Shown here piece after piece: positions 16,685-25,251 of a DNA stretch of 64,000 nucleotides. A program made the position numbers and the translations under genes. The DNA is from Pontibacter vulgaris. GTDB lineage: Bacteria > Bacteroidota > Bacteroidia > Cytophagales > Hymenobacteraceae. The stretch covers positions 62,001 through 126,000 of the forward strand of contig NZ_JAJVDH010000005.1 of NCBI RefSeq assembly GCF_022758145.1. Direction: 5' to 3'. The first letter of the stretch is position 1, and each line of letters opens with the position of its first letter. The notes under the pieces were generated by a model. That model made no database searches. It was not told the DNA's origin and saw only the letters and a list, made by a program, of their open reading frames with translations.

Positions 16685-16729
16685 AAAAAACTGCTTGCGC
16701 AGTACATTGCAAAGTTGCAGTTTTTTTTT
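16685..16729. terminator. Terminator-like hairpin upstream of the HNH/AP2 gene
   Basis: AAAAAACTGC (16685-16694) pairs with GCAGTTTTTT (16717-16726), followed by more T residues. A/T tracts on both sides would allow action in both directions. No gene reads into it from the left on the plus strand, so it may block antisense transcription or attenuate a leader of paaE. The rest of the 278-bp gap shows no ORF worth calling. Confidence 0.5.
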
Positions 16730-16895
16730 AATTCTGCGTTCTGGAATCTGTTTAGATTTGAAGCATGTACGTAGAATGGGTGCGGAACTGCTATCTTTTT
16801 ATACGAATCTTTATAAGAACAGAATATAGTTTGTTGTAACTTTCAGGTCAGAATTGTGTTAATAGCAAAATTATTACGATTTAAAGCCATAAAGA

Positions 16896-17981
16896 ATGAG
16901 TAGCCCCTACCTGAATTTGAAAGTAGTGGAGATAACCCGCGAAACTTCAGATGCCATTACCCTGCATTTTGAACATCCAGATAAACGTACTATAGCTTAT
17001 AAACCAGGCCAGTTCCTGACACTTATACTTCCTGTAGGAGATAAAAAAGAGCGCCGTTCTTACTCGCTCAGCAGTACGCCACACGAAGCGCCTCGCCTGT
17101 CGGTTACAGTTAAGCGTGTTGCCGGAGGCCTGGTATCCAATTACCTGCTTGATAACGTGCAGGTTGGGCAGCAGATAGAAATAATGGAGCCATTGGGTAA
17201 TTTTAACATTACTACAGATTCAGCTTCTAACCGCCATATTATACTTTTTGGCGCAGGCAGCGGCATTACGCCACTTATGTCTATACTTAAAGCGGTGTTG
17301 CACGAAGAGCCAAACAGCAAAGTAACGCTGCTATATGGCAACCGCGACGAAGACAATGTAATCTTTAAAGCACAACTGCAGCAACTACAGCAAAAGTATG
17401 GCGAGCGCCTGCATATTGAATACATTTATAGCCAGCCTAAGTTTGAGTGCGAGCACCGTGGCCGTATGAACCAGAGCATGGTGATAAAAATACTGGAGCG
17501 CCTGAAGTTAACCAAGCCCGAGAATGCCCTGTATTATATGTGCGGACCTGATGGCATGATGGAAGAAGCCCGCAAAGCCCTGAACTTACTGCACGTGCCT
17601 GCCGACCGCATTTTGCGTGAAAGCTTTGTAAGCAGTAAGCTGAACGAGCAGCCGGAACCCGACCAGCACGGCGATGTATGCGCTACTGAAAACGATGGTG
17701 AAATTACAACCCAGACGGTAACTATAATTTACGAAGGATCAGAATATAGCGTAGAAGTAAAGCCAGACCAGACTATATTAGAAGCTGCTTTGGACCAGGA
17801 TGTAGATCTGCCATACTCTTGCCAGGCCGGCCTTTGCACCGCATGCCGCGGCAAATGCCTGAGTGGGAAAGTACACCTCGATGAGCGTGAAGGATTATCT
17901 GATGCTGAACTGGATGAAGGTTATGTGCTAAATTGTGTGGGCCATCCGTTAACCAGCGATGTTGTTATTGAGATAGGATAG
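16896..17981 (+). CDS. paaE: Phenylacetyl-CoA epoxidase reductase-like, FAD/2Fe-2S
   Basis: 361 residues with the three-part plan of PaaE: FAD-binding barrel (RRSYSLSSTP), NAD(P)H-binding domain (LFGAGSGITPLMSI, YYMCGPDGMM) and a C-terminal plant-type 2Fe-2S ferredoxin domain with the four cysteines of CQAGLCTACRGKC and LNCVGHP. It passes electrons from NADPH to a diiron oxygenase. The neighbouring paaABCD genes on the other strand make the epoxidase the likely partner, although the M3 peptidase lies between and the gene has its own terminator. Alternatives are other reductases of this family that serve Bacteroidota hydroxylases. The ATG at 16896 gives the usual N terminus. Confidence 0.82.
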   Translation: MSSPYLNLKVVEITRETSDAITLHFEHPDKRTIAYKPGQFLTLILPVGDKKERRSYSLSSTPHEAPRLSVTVKRVAGGLVSNYLLDNVQVGQQIEIMEPLGNFNITTDSASNRHIILFGAGSGITPLMSILKAVLHEEPNSKVTLLYGNRDEDNVIFKAQLQQLQQKYGERLHIEYIYSQPKFECEHRGRMNQSMVIKILERLKLTKPENALYYMCGPDGMMEEARKALNLLHVPADRILRESFVSSKLNEQPEPDQHGDVCATENDGEITTQTVTIIYEGSEYSVEVKPDQTILEAALDQDVDLPYSCQAGLCTACRGKCLSGKVHLDEREGLSDAELDEGYVLNCVGHPLTSDVVIEIG

Positions 17982-18003
17982 AAGGCAAGTATAAAAAGTA
18001 TAA

Positions 18004-18040
18004 AGAGCCATACCAAGCAAGGTATGGCTCTGCTTTTTTT
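18004..18040 (+). terminator. Intrinsic terminator after paaE
   Basis: AGAGCCATACC (18004-18014) pairs with GGTATGGCTCT (18021-18031), followed by seven T. Two copies of AAGTATAAA (17987-17995 and 17996-18004) lie between the stop codon and the stem. Confidence 0.92.
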
Positions 18041-18091
18041 GCACTCTCATTAGAAGTGATTATATTACCTATTATTAGATTGAATAGAACT

Positions 18092-19822
18092 ATGAGCATT
18101 ACAAATTCAAACTTAGTGATACCGCAACGCAAGCCGCGTACTTATTTAGCCGAAGATTTTAAAGTAGATACCTGGGAAACACTTCAGCCATACTTAGACG
18201 AACTGCAAAACCGCCCTTTAAATACTGTTGAAGAACTTGAGAAGTGGATGACTGACCGCAGCGAGCTGGAGAGTGCCCTTTCGGAAGATGCTGGCTGGCG
18301 CTATATCCGGATGACCTGCGATACCCAGAACGAAGAAATCACAAAGGCTTTCCAGTACTTTGTAGAAGAAATAGAGCCCAAAATAGCTCCTTACGACCAC
18401 AAGCTGAATGAAAAGCTGATGCACTCGCCTTACGTGAATGCGCTGGACCAGGAGAAGTATAAAATTTACCTGCGTGGTGTAGAGCGGGCTCTGGAGATTT
18501 TCCGGGAAAAAAACATTCCGCTTAATACCGAGATCAGCACCAAGCAACAGCAATATGCCGCCACTACCGGCGCCATGACAGTAACACTGGATGGGGAAGA
18601 AGTAACACTGCAACGCGCCGCCGACCGCTTAAAATTGAATGATAGAAGCAAACGCGAAGAGGCATGGCGTACCATACAGGACCGCCGCCTTCAGGATCGC
18701 CAGAAACTGGATGATCTTTTTGATGAGTTACTGAAGCTACGTAACCAGGTTGCCCTGAATGCAGATTTCGATAATTTCCGGGACTACATGTTCTCTGCAC
18801 TCGGCCGCTTCGATTACACGCCTCAGGATTGCTTTGATTTCCATACTTCCATCGAACAAACTATAGTTCCGCTTATTACCCGCATAGATGATGAGCGCAA
18901 GCAGAAACTTGCGCTGGATGAATTGCGCCCCTGGGACCTGGATGTAGACCCTAGCGGTAAGGCTCCGTTAGAGCCATTTAAAACCGGAGATGAGCTTCTG
19001 GAGAAAACCGTGCAGGTATTCTATAAACTGGATACTTACCTTGGCGATTGCCTGGCTACTATGCGTGAAATGGGGCATCTTGATCTGGAGTCAAGAAAAG
19101 GAAAAGCGCCGGGAGGTTACAATTACCCGCTGGATGAGATTGGAGTACCTTTCATTTTTATGAATGCTACTTCAAGTTTAAGGGATGTAGTAACTATGCT
19201 GCACGAAGGCGGGCACGCGGTACATTCTTTCCTTACCCGCGACATGAGCCTGAATGCCTTTAAGCATACACCTTCCGAGGTTGCCGAACTGGCATCCATG
19301 TCAATGGAATTGATCTCGATGGATTACTGGGATACTTTCTTTGAAAACGAAGACGAACTTCGCCGCGCCAAGCGTACGCACCTGGAAAGCGTTCTGGAGA
19401 CGTTCCCTTGGGTTGCTACGGTTGATAAATTCCAGCACTGGATTTATGAGAACCCGCAACATACGCAGGAAGAACGCCATAGCCAGTGGGTAAAAACTTT
19501 TGATACATTCAACCATAAGCTGGTAAACTGGGAAGGGCTCGAGAAGTATAAACCTTATACCTGGCAAAAACAGCTGCATATTTACGAAGTGCCATTTTAT
19601 TACATTGAGTATGCTATGGCACAACTTGGCGCTATTGCCGTCTGGAAGAATTATAAAGAGAACCCTGCTGAGGGCTTAGCTGCTTATAAACGTGCACTGG
19701 CCTTAGGTTATTCAGTTTCTATTGGCGAAGTATACCAGGCTGCCGGGATCAAGTTTGATTTCAGTACCGACTACATCAGGAGCCTCGCTGACTTTGTACA
19801 AGGGGAAATGGAGAAGCTGTAG
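18092..19822 (+). CDS. M3-family oligoendopeptidase
   Basis: 576 residues. The zinc motif HEGGHAVH (HExxH form, near residue 370) with the downstream SEVAELASMSMELIS block is the M3 (thimet oligopeptidase/PepF) signature. Such enzymes degrade short peptides in the cytoplasm. The ATG at 18092 (MSITNSN) was chosen over an upstream ATG at 18056, which gives an odd extension and lies close to the paaE terminator. No signal peptide is seen. It sits between paaE and the paaABCD cluster but has no evident part in phenylacetate metabolism. Confidence 0.9.
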   Translation: MSITNSNLVIPQRKPRTYLAEDFKVDTWETLQPYLDELQNRPLNTVEELEKWMTDRSELESALSEDAGWRYIRMTCDTQNEEITKAFQYFVEEIEPKIAPYDHKLNEKLMHSPYVNALDQEKYKIYLRGVERALEIFREKNIPLNTEISTKQQQYAATTGAMTVTLDGEEVTLQRAADRLKLNDRSKREEAWRTIQDRRLQDRQKLDDLFDELLKLRNQVALNADFDNFRDYMFSALGRFDYTPQDCFDFHTSIEQTIVPLITRIDDERKQKLALDELRPWDLDVDPSGKAPLEPFKTGDELLEKTVQVFYKLDTYLGDCLATMREMGHLDLESRKGKAPGGYNYPLDEIGVPFIFMNATSSLRDVVTMLHEGGHAVHSFLTRDMSLNAFKHTPSEVAELASMSMELISMDYWDTFFENEDELRRAKRTHLESVLETFPWVATVDKFQHWIYENPQHTQEERHSQWVKTFDTFNHKLVNWEGLEKYKPYTWQKQLHIYEVPFYYIEYAMAQLGAIAVWKNYKENPAEGLAAYKRALALGYSVSIGEVYQAAGIKFDFSTDYIRSLADFVQGEMEKL

Positions 19823-19878
19823 AAAGTATAAAAAGCAGAAGCCCCGTTATTTGACGGGGCTTCTGCTTTTTATACTTT
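19823..19878. terminator. Bidirectional terminator between M3 peptidase and paaD
   Basis: A perfect 25-bp inverted repeat (19823-19847 with 19854-19878) with a 6-base loop and a core GAAGCCCCGT. The outer arms are AAAGTATAAAAAGC and its complement, so here the AAGTATA element is part of the stem itself. It serves two converging operons. Confidence 0.95.
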
Positions 19879-19909
19879 ATCTGTAAGTCTAAGATCTAAC
19901 GTCTAATAC

Positions 19910-20404
19910 CTACAACGGTTTAAACTGCTCAAACATCTGCTTGCAATTATTGCAATAGTGCATAGAGCGGCACAATGTCGGACCGAAAGGCGTTCTCAAA
20001 TCCGTGTTATCACTGTCGCAGTATGGACATTTTACATGTTCCAGAATATCCAGATCCAATATAAGATCATACTTTGGGGGTGGTGCCAAACCGAATTCCT
20101 TTAAATGCTGACGGCCTTTCTCGCTTAACTTGTTGCTGTCCCAAGGTTTATCGAAGGTCATGTTAACCGTATAGTTGCTGATGCCGTGTTTTTCAAGCGT
20201 ACGTTCTACATCTTTTTTCATGTAGTCCATGGCAGGGCATCCGGCAAAAGTAGGGGTCATGTTTACTGTTACATGGTCATCTGCTGACACTTCTACACCT
20301 GTAATCACCCCGAGATCCACCAGCGACAACACCGGTATCTCAGGGTCTTTTACCTCCTCCAGCAGGGTTAATATGTTTTCCTTCGTTAATGGCATGATTA
20401 CCAT
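19910..20404 (-). CDS. paaD: Phenylacetyl-CoA epoxidase assembly subunit PaaD
   Basis: 164 residues. The N-terminal half is a MIP18/DUF59 domain (VKDPEIPVLSLVDLGVI) found in iron-cluster assembly factors. The C-terminal part has paired cysteines CPYC and CNNC plus a single Cys in LCRSMH, a probable metal site typical of PaaD. PaaD is needed for an active epoxidase, presumably for metal-centre maturation. The start at 20404 overlaps the paaC stop by 7 bp; an ATG at 20395 just after that stop is the alternative. It is the last gene of the operon before the terminator. Confidence 0.93.
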   Translation of the reverse strand: MVIMPLTKENILTLLEEVKDPEIPVLSLVDLGVITGVEVSADDHVTVNMTPTFAGCPAMDYMKKDVERTLEKHGISNYTVNMTFDKPWDSNKLSEKGRQHLKEFGLAPPPKYDLILDLDILEHVKCPYCDSDNTDLRTPFGPTLCRSMHYCNNCKQMFEQFKPL

Positions 20405-21153
20405 TCAGCAGTAGGGTCAATCTTAAATACTTCAGCCATTTCATCCAGCAGTAGTTGCAAGTGCTCTGTATGCTCGCCGTAGCGGCCACCGAACTTTGGC
20501 TCTATACTTTCCACGTCAGGCAGTTTTAAGTCTGTTTTCTCAAGTACAGCCTGTATGCGCTTCAGCCATTCTGCTTTCACAGCTTCCTCGCCACCATATA
20601 CACCAGCGTCAATCAGCTCCTGCTCATACTTCGACTTTTCGAACATACTCAGCGCATAAGGCAGTGCCTCGTTCAAAGCTGATTGTAAACGAAGTATAGC
20701 CTCTTCAGTAGAAGCGCCCAGGTTCTTGATCCATGTGTTGGCATGCAGCACGTGGTATTTTACTTCGCCTTTCAGCTTGGTAGCAACCTTGGCAATCGGC
20801 TCGTAGCTCGACTGCGACAGCATTTCGAAACGGATAATCTCGGCGTTGTCGTACAGGAAATGGCGGATCAGGCTGAAGTCATACTCGCCGTTCGGCAATT
20901 CCACCAATTGGCTGTTATGGAACTGTTCCGCATTACGGGTAAAGGCAACAGTGTCCGGGTCAGCTTCCCCTAATTCCTGCAGCAAAGTATAAAACGCCAG
21001 GCTATGGCCAATCTTATCCTGCGCCATCGACGAAAAAGCAATGTCTTCCTCCAATATCGGGCCGAAGCCGGTCCACTCAGAGTTGCGGTGGCCAAGTATC
21101 AGCTGGTCGTCTGCCAGTTTGTATAACAGGTCTTTTATCGCTAGCTCGTTCAT
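20398..21153 (-). CDS. paaC: Phenylacetyl-CoA epoxidase structural subunit PaaC
   Basis: 251 residues, standard length. PaaC is the inactive structural partner of the diiron subunit PaaA in the epoxidase. The helical ferritin-like pattern is visible: ILEEDIAFSSMAQDKIGHSLA, then EMLSQSSYEPIAK (quoted in part) and YHVLHANTWIKNLG. The start codon overlaps the paaB stop by one base (TAATG), a sign of translational coupling in the subunit order A-B-C-D. Confidence 0.95.
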   Translation of the reverse strand: MNELAIKDLLYKLADDQLILGHRNSEWTGFGPILEEDIAFSSMAQDKIGHSLAFYTLLQELGEADPDTVAFTRNAEQFHNSQLVELPNGEYDFSLIRHFLYDNAEIIRFEMLSQSSYEPIAKVATKLKGEVKYHVLHANTWIKNLGASTEEAILRLQSALNEALPYALSMFEKSKYEQELIDAGVYGGEEAVKAEWLKRIQAVLEKTDLKLPDVESIEPKFGGRYGEHTEHLQLLLDEMAEVFKIDPTAEW

Positions 21154-21788
21154 TATTGGGCAGTTGTTTTATTTTCTTCTTTATACTTCGTGATCTTGTC
21201 CATTACCTTATAGGCAATGGCTTCGCGATATTTCTTGTCCGGAATAGTGGTCCACATATCCTTGTCTTCTTCCGCAGACTGCAGCACATCTTTCGATTTC
21301 ACCACCCACACATTCACGATAGGGCCTTTCTCACCAAATGCTTTCTTGGCTTCTGCCAATGCTTCCTGGTAAGAAGTTGCTGTTACACGTCCGGCATGTG
21401 CATGCGCTTTACCACGCTTTTTCAGGTGGAAAATCTCGTATGGTTCCGGCTGTGCACTGCGCTCAGTTGGCTCATCTATAGTTATGATGTCGTATACATT
21501 TTCCTGGTCGCCTACATAAGGAGTAACCTGTATGTTTTCGGTGCGCGCGATCCATAGGCCGGTACAAGCAAAACGGCGGCTATACTGCTCTTTTGCAAAC
21601 AGGAAAGCTACATCTTCATTCGGTGCATGAACAGGACCAACGTAAGTATAGGCAGTACCTTCTTTCTTCTGATGGAAGGCTTCGTATGTTTCAAACTGAT
21701 CCAGTTCCGGCTTCGGCTCCATGGCAGGAACTTCACCTTCTGGCAGGTTCAGTCTCGTTACTCTAGGGTCAAGTGACTTTAAGCTCAT
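21153..21788 (-). CDS. paaB: Phenylacetyl-CoA epoxidase subunit PaaB, tandem form
   Basis: 211 residues, about twice the E. coli PaaB. Two PaaB units are seen in tandem: about 31-86 (FETYEAFHQKKEGTAYTYVG) and about 114-170 (PEPYEIFHLKKRGKAHAHAG). Each has the YExFHxKKxGxAxxxxG pattern and ends in a GxWIAR or VWVVKS strand. PaaB bridges PaaAC pairs into the large complex, so a fused double unit could fix its stoichiometry. It lies between paaA (9-bp gap) and paaC (1-bp overlap). Confidence 0.92.
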   Translation of the reverse strand: MSLKSLDPRVTRLNLPEGEVPAMEPKPELDQFETYEAFHQKKEGTAYTYVGPVHAPNEDVAFLFAKEQYSRRFACTGLWIARTENIQVTPYVGDQENVYDIITIDEPTERSAQPEPYEIFHLKKRGKAHAHAGRVTATSYQEALAEAKKAFGEKGPIVNVWVVKSKDVLQSAEEDKDMWTTIPDKKYREAIAYKVMDKITKYKEENKTTAQ

Positions 21789-21797
21789 AGTTTATTT

Positions 21798-22784
21798 TTA
21801 GGCTAATGGCTTCACGTATTTTGCTTTCGGGTTAAGAAGGGCTCTGCGTACCCAGGCACCACGCTCTTCAGCGGTACGGCGTACAGCAAGGCGCTCTGCG
21901 TTGCAAGGACCGTCACCGTTGATCACGCGCTTAAACTCATCCCAATCTGGTTCTGTGTATTCCCACTGGCCGGTTTCCATGTTCTTCTTCAGTTTCGGAT
22001 CCGGAACAGTTAAGCCAAGTTCCCAGATCTTAGGTACATACATATCCAGGAACTGCTGACGGCATTCGTCGTTAGATGCCATCTTCACTTTCCAGCGCAT
22101 CAGCGTTTCGGTGTGCGTACTCATTTTATCTGATGGTCCGAAGAAGGTCATGATTGGTGGCCACCAGCGGTTAAGCGCAGCCTGAATCATTTCGCGCTGC
22201 TTAGGTGAACCGGTTGCCATGTGTACCACGGCATCGTGACCATACTTCAGGTGGAAGGCTTCCTCAGCACAGATTCGCTCCAAAGCTCTGGAATAAGGGC
22301 CATAAGAACCTTTAGCATTTGCCATCTGGTTAACAATAGCACCCGCATCAATCAGCCAGGAAATAATATTAGAATCTGCCCAGGTAAAAGCAGGGTAGTT
22401 GAATACGTTTGAGTATTTTGATTTACCGCTGATCAGGTCGGTCAGCATTTGCTCGCGAGACTTGCCCAGTGTTTCGGCAGCAGAGTATAGCAGCTGTGCG
22501 TGACCTACTTCGTCCTGCACTTTGGCCATCTGTGCCAATTTGCGGCGGAAGCCAGGAGCACGGGTTATCCAAGTACCTTCCGGCAGGGCACCGATAATTT
22601 CAGAGTGCGCGTGCTGTTCGATCATGCGGATCAGCTGCTTGCGGTATAGTTCCGGCATCCAATCGGTTGGTTCTATCTTTTCGCCGCGTGCAATGCGTGC
22701 TTCAAATTCGGCTAATTTTGCAGGATCTTCGGTCTGCACATCATCGAATTTGGTAGCTTCAAAAACGTTTCCTCCTCCGTACAT
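21798..22784 (-). CDS. paaA: Phenylacetyl-CoA epoxidase catalytic subunit PaaA
   Basis: 328 residues. PaaA holds the diiron centre that epoxidises the ring of phenylacetyl-CoA, the first committed step of aerobic hybrid phenylacetate breakdown. Ligand-type motifs [32 protein letters not shown] and [13 protein letters not shown] are intact. It heads paaABCD on the minus strand, 104 bp after the end of the TetR gene, with a GC-rich hairpin in that gap. No paaK, paaG/Z or paaH/J complete set is seen in the window. Confidence 0.96.
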   Translation of the reverse strand: MYGGGNVFEATKFDDVQTEDPAKLAEFEARIARGEKIEPTDWMPELYRKQLIRMIEQHAHSEIIGALPEGTWITRAPGFRRKLAQMAKVQDEVGHAQLLYSAAETLGKSREQMLTDLISGKSKYSNVFNYPAFTWADSNIISWLIDAGAIVNQMANAKGSYGPYSRALERICAEEAFHLKYGHDAVVHMATGSPKQREMIQAALNRWWPPIMTFFGPSDKMSTHTETLMRWKVKMASNDECRQQFLDMYVPKIWELGLTVPDPKLKKNMETGQWEYTEPDWDEFKRVINGDGPCNAERLAVRRTAEERGAWVRRALLNPKAKYVKPLA

Positions 22785-22815
22785 AATATCTATAGTTTAA
22801 AGGTTCAGTAAAGGT

Positions 22816-22842
22816 GCCGGGCTGTTAAGGTGGCAGCCCGGC
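22816..22842. promoter_or_regulatory. GC-rich hairpin between the TetR gene and paaA
   Basis: GCCGGGCTG (22816-22824) pairs with CAGCCCGGC (22834-22842) around a 9-base loop. No T tract follows on the minus strand, so it is not a classical terminator. It may shape or stabilise a transcript running from the TetR promoter into paaABCD. No separate paaA promoter of the TAnnTTTG type was found in the gap. Confidence 0.45.
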
Positions 22843-22888
22843 GGGTTTAGATTAGTAAAGGTGTTTAAGGTGAGAGTTGTTATGGTTG

Positions 22889-23473
22889 TTAGTTTGGTGC
22901 TTTTTGTAATCCATTCAGTAGCATAGTAGCCAGGTTGTCGGCTATCTCGGTTGGTGTCATTTTGCCATCAGGCTTATACCAGGTATGAATCCAGTTAAGC
23001 CCGGAAAGTATAGTTAGTACTGCAAATTTTTCGTCAGGTACCTGAAACTCGCCGGCTTTTATACCTTCTCTGATTATCTCCCGAAAGCTTTCTTCATACT
23101 TGTCGCGCAACGACAGGAAAGTGCCATGAAAAGGCTCGCTGAGGTGGCGCCACTCATGCAGAAAAACTGCGGAAGCCGCTGTGTTCTGCGTTAAAACACG
23201 CACATGCGCAGCAATAGCTTTTCTGAGTTTTTCGGAGGCATTGCCATCTGTTGCCTTCGCTTCGTCCATCGCTTCAAAAAACTCACGTGCCATTCTGAAA
23301 CATACACGCTGCAAAATTTCTTCTTTAGAACGGATATGGGAGTAGATGCTGGCAGCTTCAATACCAAGGGCATTGGCCAGGTCGCGCATAGATGTGGCAG
23401 AAAACCCTCTTGTTTTAAAGAGTGCAGTCGCTGTCTGTTCTATCTGTTCTTTTCTGCTCAATACTACTTCCAT
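22889..23473 (-). CDS. TetR/AcrR-family regulator, probable PaaR
   Basis: 194 residues. The N-terminal helix-turn-helix (RKEQIEQTATALFKTRGFSATSMRDLANALGIEAASIYSH, quoted in part as ATALFKTRGFSATSMRDLA) is TetR. The start ATG at 23473 (MEVVLSRKEQ) fits the family; the longer frame runs through the promoter. It precedes paaABCD on the same strand. TetR repressors responding to acyl-CoA or phenylacetyl-CoA often control such genes, so a PaaR role is likely but inferred. The promoter carries a palindrome in its spacer, which suggests autorepression. Confidence 0.85.
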   Translation of the reverse strand: MEVVLSRKEQIEQTATALFKTRGFSATSMRDLANALGIEAASIYSHIRSKEEILQRVCFRMAREFFEAMDEAKATDGNASEKLRKAIAAHVRVLTQNTAASAVFLHEWRHLSEPFHGTFLSLRDKYEESFREIIREGIKAGEFQVPDEKFAVLTILSGLNWIHTWYKPDGKMTPTEIADNLATMLLNGLQKAPN

Positions 23474-23487
23474 GATATAGATTCTAA

Positions 23488-23519
23488 CAAATATATGCAA
23501 CCTAACGTTCGTTAGCAAA
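23488..23519 (-). promoter_or_regulatory. TetR-gene promoter with operator in the spacer
   Basis: On the minus strand TTTG (23519 to 23516) and TATATTTG (23495 to 23488) are separated by 20 bp, matching the Bacteroidota -33/-7 consensus. The palindrome CTAACGTTCGTTAG (23502-23515; arms CTAACG/CGTTAG) lies between the two boxes, an ideal place for a repressor. Confidence 0.75.
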
Positions 23520-23528
23520 TTTATTTTT

Positions 23529-23544
23529 ATAAACGTACGTTTAT
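23529..23544. promoter_or_regulatory. Second TetR-type operator
   Basis: ATAAACGTACGTTTAT is a perfect 16-bp palindrome. It shares the core AACGTWCGTT with the operator at 23502-23515, centre to centre 28 bp away. It lies upstream of the TetR promoter on the side of the enoyl-CoA hydratase gene and may serve either. Confidence 0.65.
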
Positions 23545-23901
23545 GCATCAGGTTGTTTTATCACATTCAGTGTCAGGATTTAAAGTATGAACAGGTACTT
23601 TACTTCTTTGGCAACAGCACCCAAAAAACGGAGCATTTTTTGCTTTAAATAACTGGGCAGGCTGGTTTTATACTTGTCTGATACACGAAATACTATTTGT
23701 GCCCGTATTGCCAGAAAAGAAATATAGCTGAAAAATTAATATACTTTTTACAGGCTTGTAGTGTAAAGGCAACAAGTATAAATAGAGGTTTTAAAATACT
23801 GGATACTGCTTTGGGAATTTCTTACTTTGCTTAAGCCTAAATCAGGTAGTTGCGTATATTTGAAACACCCTTTTGGGTATATACTTTAACGAATCAACAT
23901 C
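23545..23901 (+). promoter_or_regulatory. Leader and possible promoter of the enoyl-CoA hydratase gene
   Basis: This gap of about 350 bp holds no convincing ORF. TATATTTG at 23855-23862 matches the -7 consensus, 40 bp before the start codon. The nearest TTTG (23826-23829) is 25 bp upstream, longer than usual, so the promoter is only probable. The rest is AT-rich and featureless by eye. Confidence 0.5.
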
Positions 23902-24711
23902 ATGACACATACATCAGACACTCCTTCCATACAAACTATGGATTATGTGACCTACCAGGTGAAAGACCGCATAGGTTATATTACTATGAACAGGGCTGAA
24001 AAGCGCAACGCACTTAATTATGACATGGTTACCGAGCTAAAGCGAGCTTTTGTAGCAGCTGAAGACGACGAAGCCTGCAAAGTAATAGTGTTGCGTGCCG
24101 AAGGAAAAGTATTTTGCGCCGGTGCTGATCTGGAGTATATCCAGCGTTTGCAGAAGTATGATTACCATGATAACCTGGCTGACTCTACCCACCTGATGGA
24201 GCTTTTCCGGTTAATCTATACATTGAAGAAAGTGGTAATTGCACAGGTAAATGGCCATGCAATTGCCGGTGGCTGCGGGCTTGCTACAATTTGCGATTTT
24301 GCTTTTGCGGTACCTGAAGCTAAGTTTGGTTACACCGAGGTTAAAATCGGTTTTATACCTGCCATAGTTAAAGTGTTCCTGCTGCGAAAAATAGGGGAGG
24401 CCCGTGCCAAGCAATTATTGCTAACCGGCGACCTCATAGCAGCTGAAGAAGCACAACGTATGGGTCTGATAAATTACCTGGCACCTGCAGAAGCGTTGGA
24501 AGAGCGGGTTTATGCTTTCGCTCAAAAAATGTGCTCTGAAAATTCGCGTCAGTCTATGGAGGTAACCAAGGAAATGATTGCACGCGTGCAGGAAATGAGC
24601 CTGGAAGAAGGTTTGCAATATGCTGCAGAAATGAATGCAGTAGCACGTAGCAGCGAGGATTGCCAGCGCGGTATTGCCGCTTTTTTAAATAAAGAGCCCC
24701 TGGCCTGGTAA
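23902..24711 (+). CDS. Enoyl-CoA hydratase/isomerase family protein
   Basis: 269 residues of the crotonase fold. The oxyanion-hole segments CAGADLEYI and AIAGGCGLATICDFA are clear. The Glu of GYTEVKIGFIPA matches the second crotonase glutamate (Glu164 of rat enoyl-CoA hydratase), but Glu144 is replaced by Gly (GGCGLA), so activity may differ, for example methylglutaconyl-CoA hydratase- or isomerase-like. Its position, divergent from the TetR gene of the paa operon, suggests a part in CoA-thioester breakdown after the epoxidase. An internal ATG at 23938 (MDYVTYQV) could be the true start. Confidence 0.85.
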   Translation: MTHTSDTPSIQTMDYVTYQVKDRIGYITMNRAEKRNALNYDMVTELKRAFVAAEDDEACKVIVLRAEGKVFCAGADLEYIQRLQKYDYHDNLADSTHLMELFRLIYTLKKVVIAQVNGHAIAGGCGLATICDFAFAVPEAKFGYTEVKIGFIPAIVKVFLLRKIGEARAKQLLLTGDLIAAEEAQRMGLINYLAPAEALEERVYAFAQKMCSENSRQSMEVTKEMIARVQEMSLEEGLQYAAEMNAVARSSEDCQRGIAAFLNKEPLAW

Positions 24712-24762
24712 GTATTCTGTTTAATTATCTAAACTATTTGTTAAACTTGTTGTTTGTTGTGT

Positions 24763-25251
24763 ATGCTGATGGGAATCGGAATCATGATGACAACTTTTGT
24801 AGCTATGGAAGGCGTGGCCTGGGCCATGCACAAGTATGTGCTGCATGGTTTTCTGTGGTTTCTTCATAAATCCCATCACACACGCCACAACCATATTTTT
24901 GAGTGGAATGACCTGTTTTTTGCCTATTATGGTGCGCTGGCAATGCTGTTCTTTTACTTCAGCAGTAACGCCATCGATTATAAGTTCTGGATTGGGGCAG
25001 GTATAACTTTATATGGTGTGGCGTACTTTGTAATTCATGACGTGTTTATCCACAGGCGCATAAAGTTTTTTGGGAAAACGTCTAACGTTTACCTCAGAGC
25101 TTTGAACATGGCACATAAAGTGCATCATAAGTCGGGGCATAAATATGGCTCTGAGGCTTTTGGTATGTTGTGGGTAAACAGAAAGTATTTCAAGGCAGCA
25201 TTCCATACTTTAAAAAAACAACAAGCTAACCGTGGCGCAATACACTATTAA
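24763..25251 (+). CDS. crtZ: Beta-carotene hydroxylase
   Basis: 162 residues, membrane-bound diiron hydroxylase. The histidine clusters MHKYVLHGFLW, HKSHHTRHNH, HDVFIHRR and HKVHHKSGHK match CrtZ. It adds 3-hydroxyl groups to beta rings (beta-carotene to zeaxanthin). The ATG at 24763 was preferred to the TTG at 24754; 24769 is also possible. Its 3' end overlaps the next gene by 20 bp, which couples it to the CarH-like regulator. First gene of the carotenoid cluster. Confidence 0.92.
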   Translation: MLMGIGIMMTTFVAMEGVAWAMHKYVLHGFLWFLHKSHHTRHNHIFEWNDLFFAYYGALAMLFFYFSSNAIDYKFWIGAGITLYGVAYFVIHDVFIHRRIKFFGKTSNVYLRALNMAHKVHHKSGHKYGSEAFGMLWVNRKYFKAAFHTLKKQQANRGAIHY

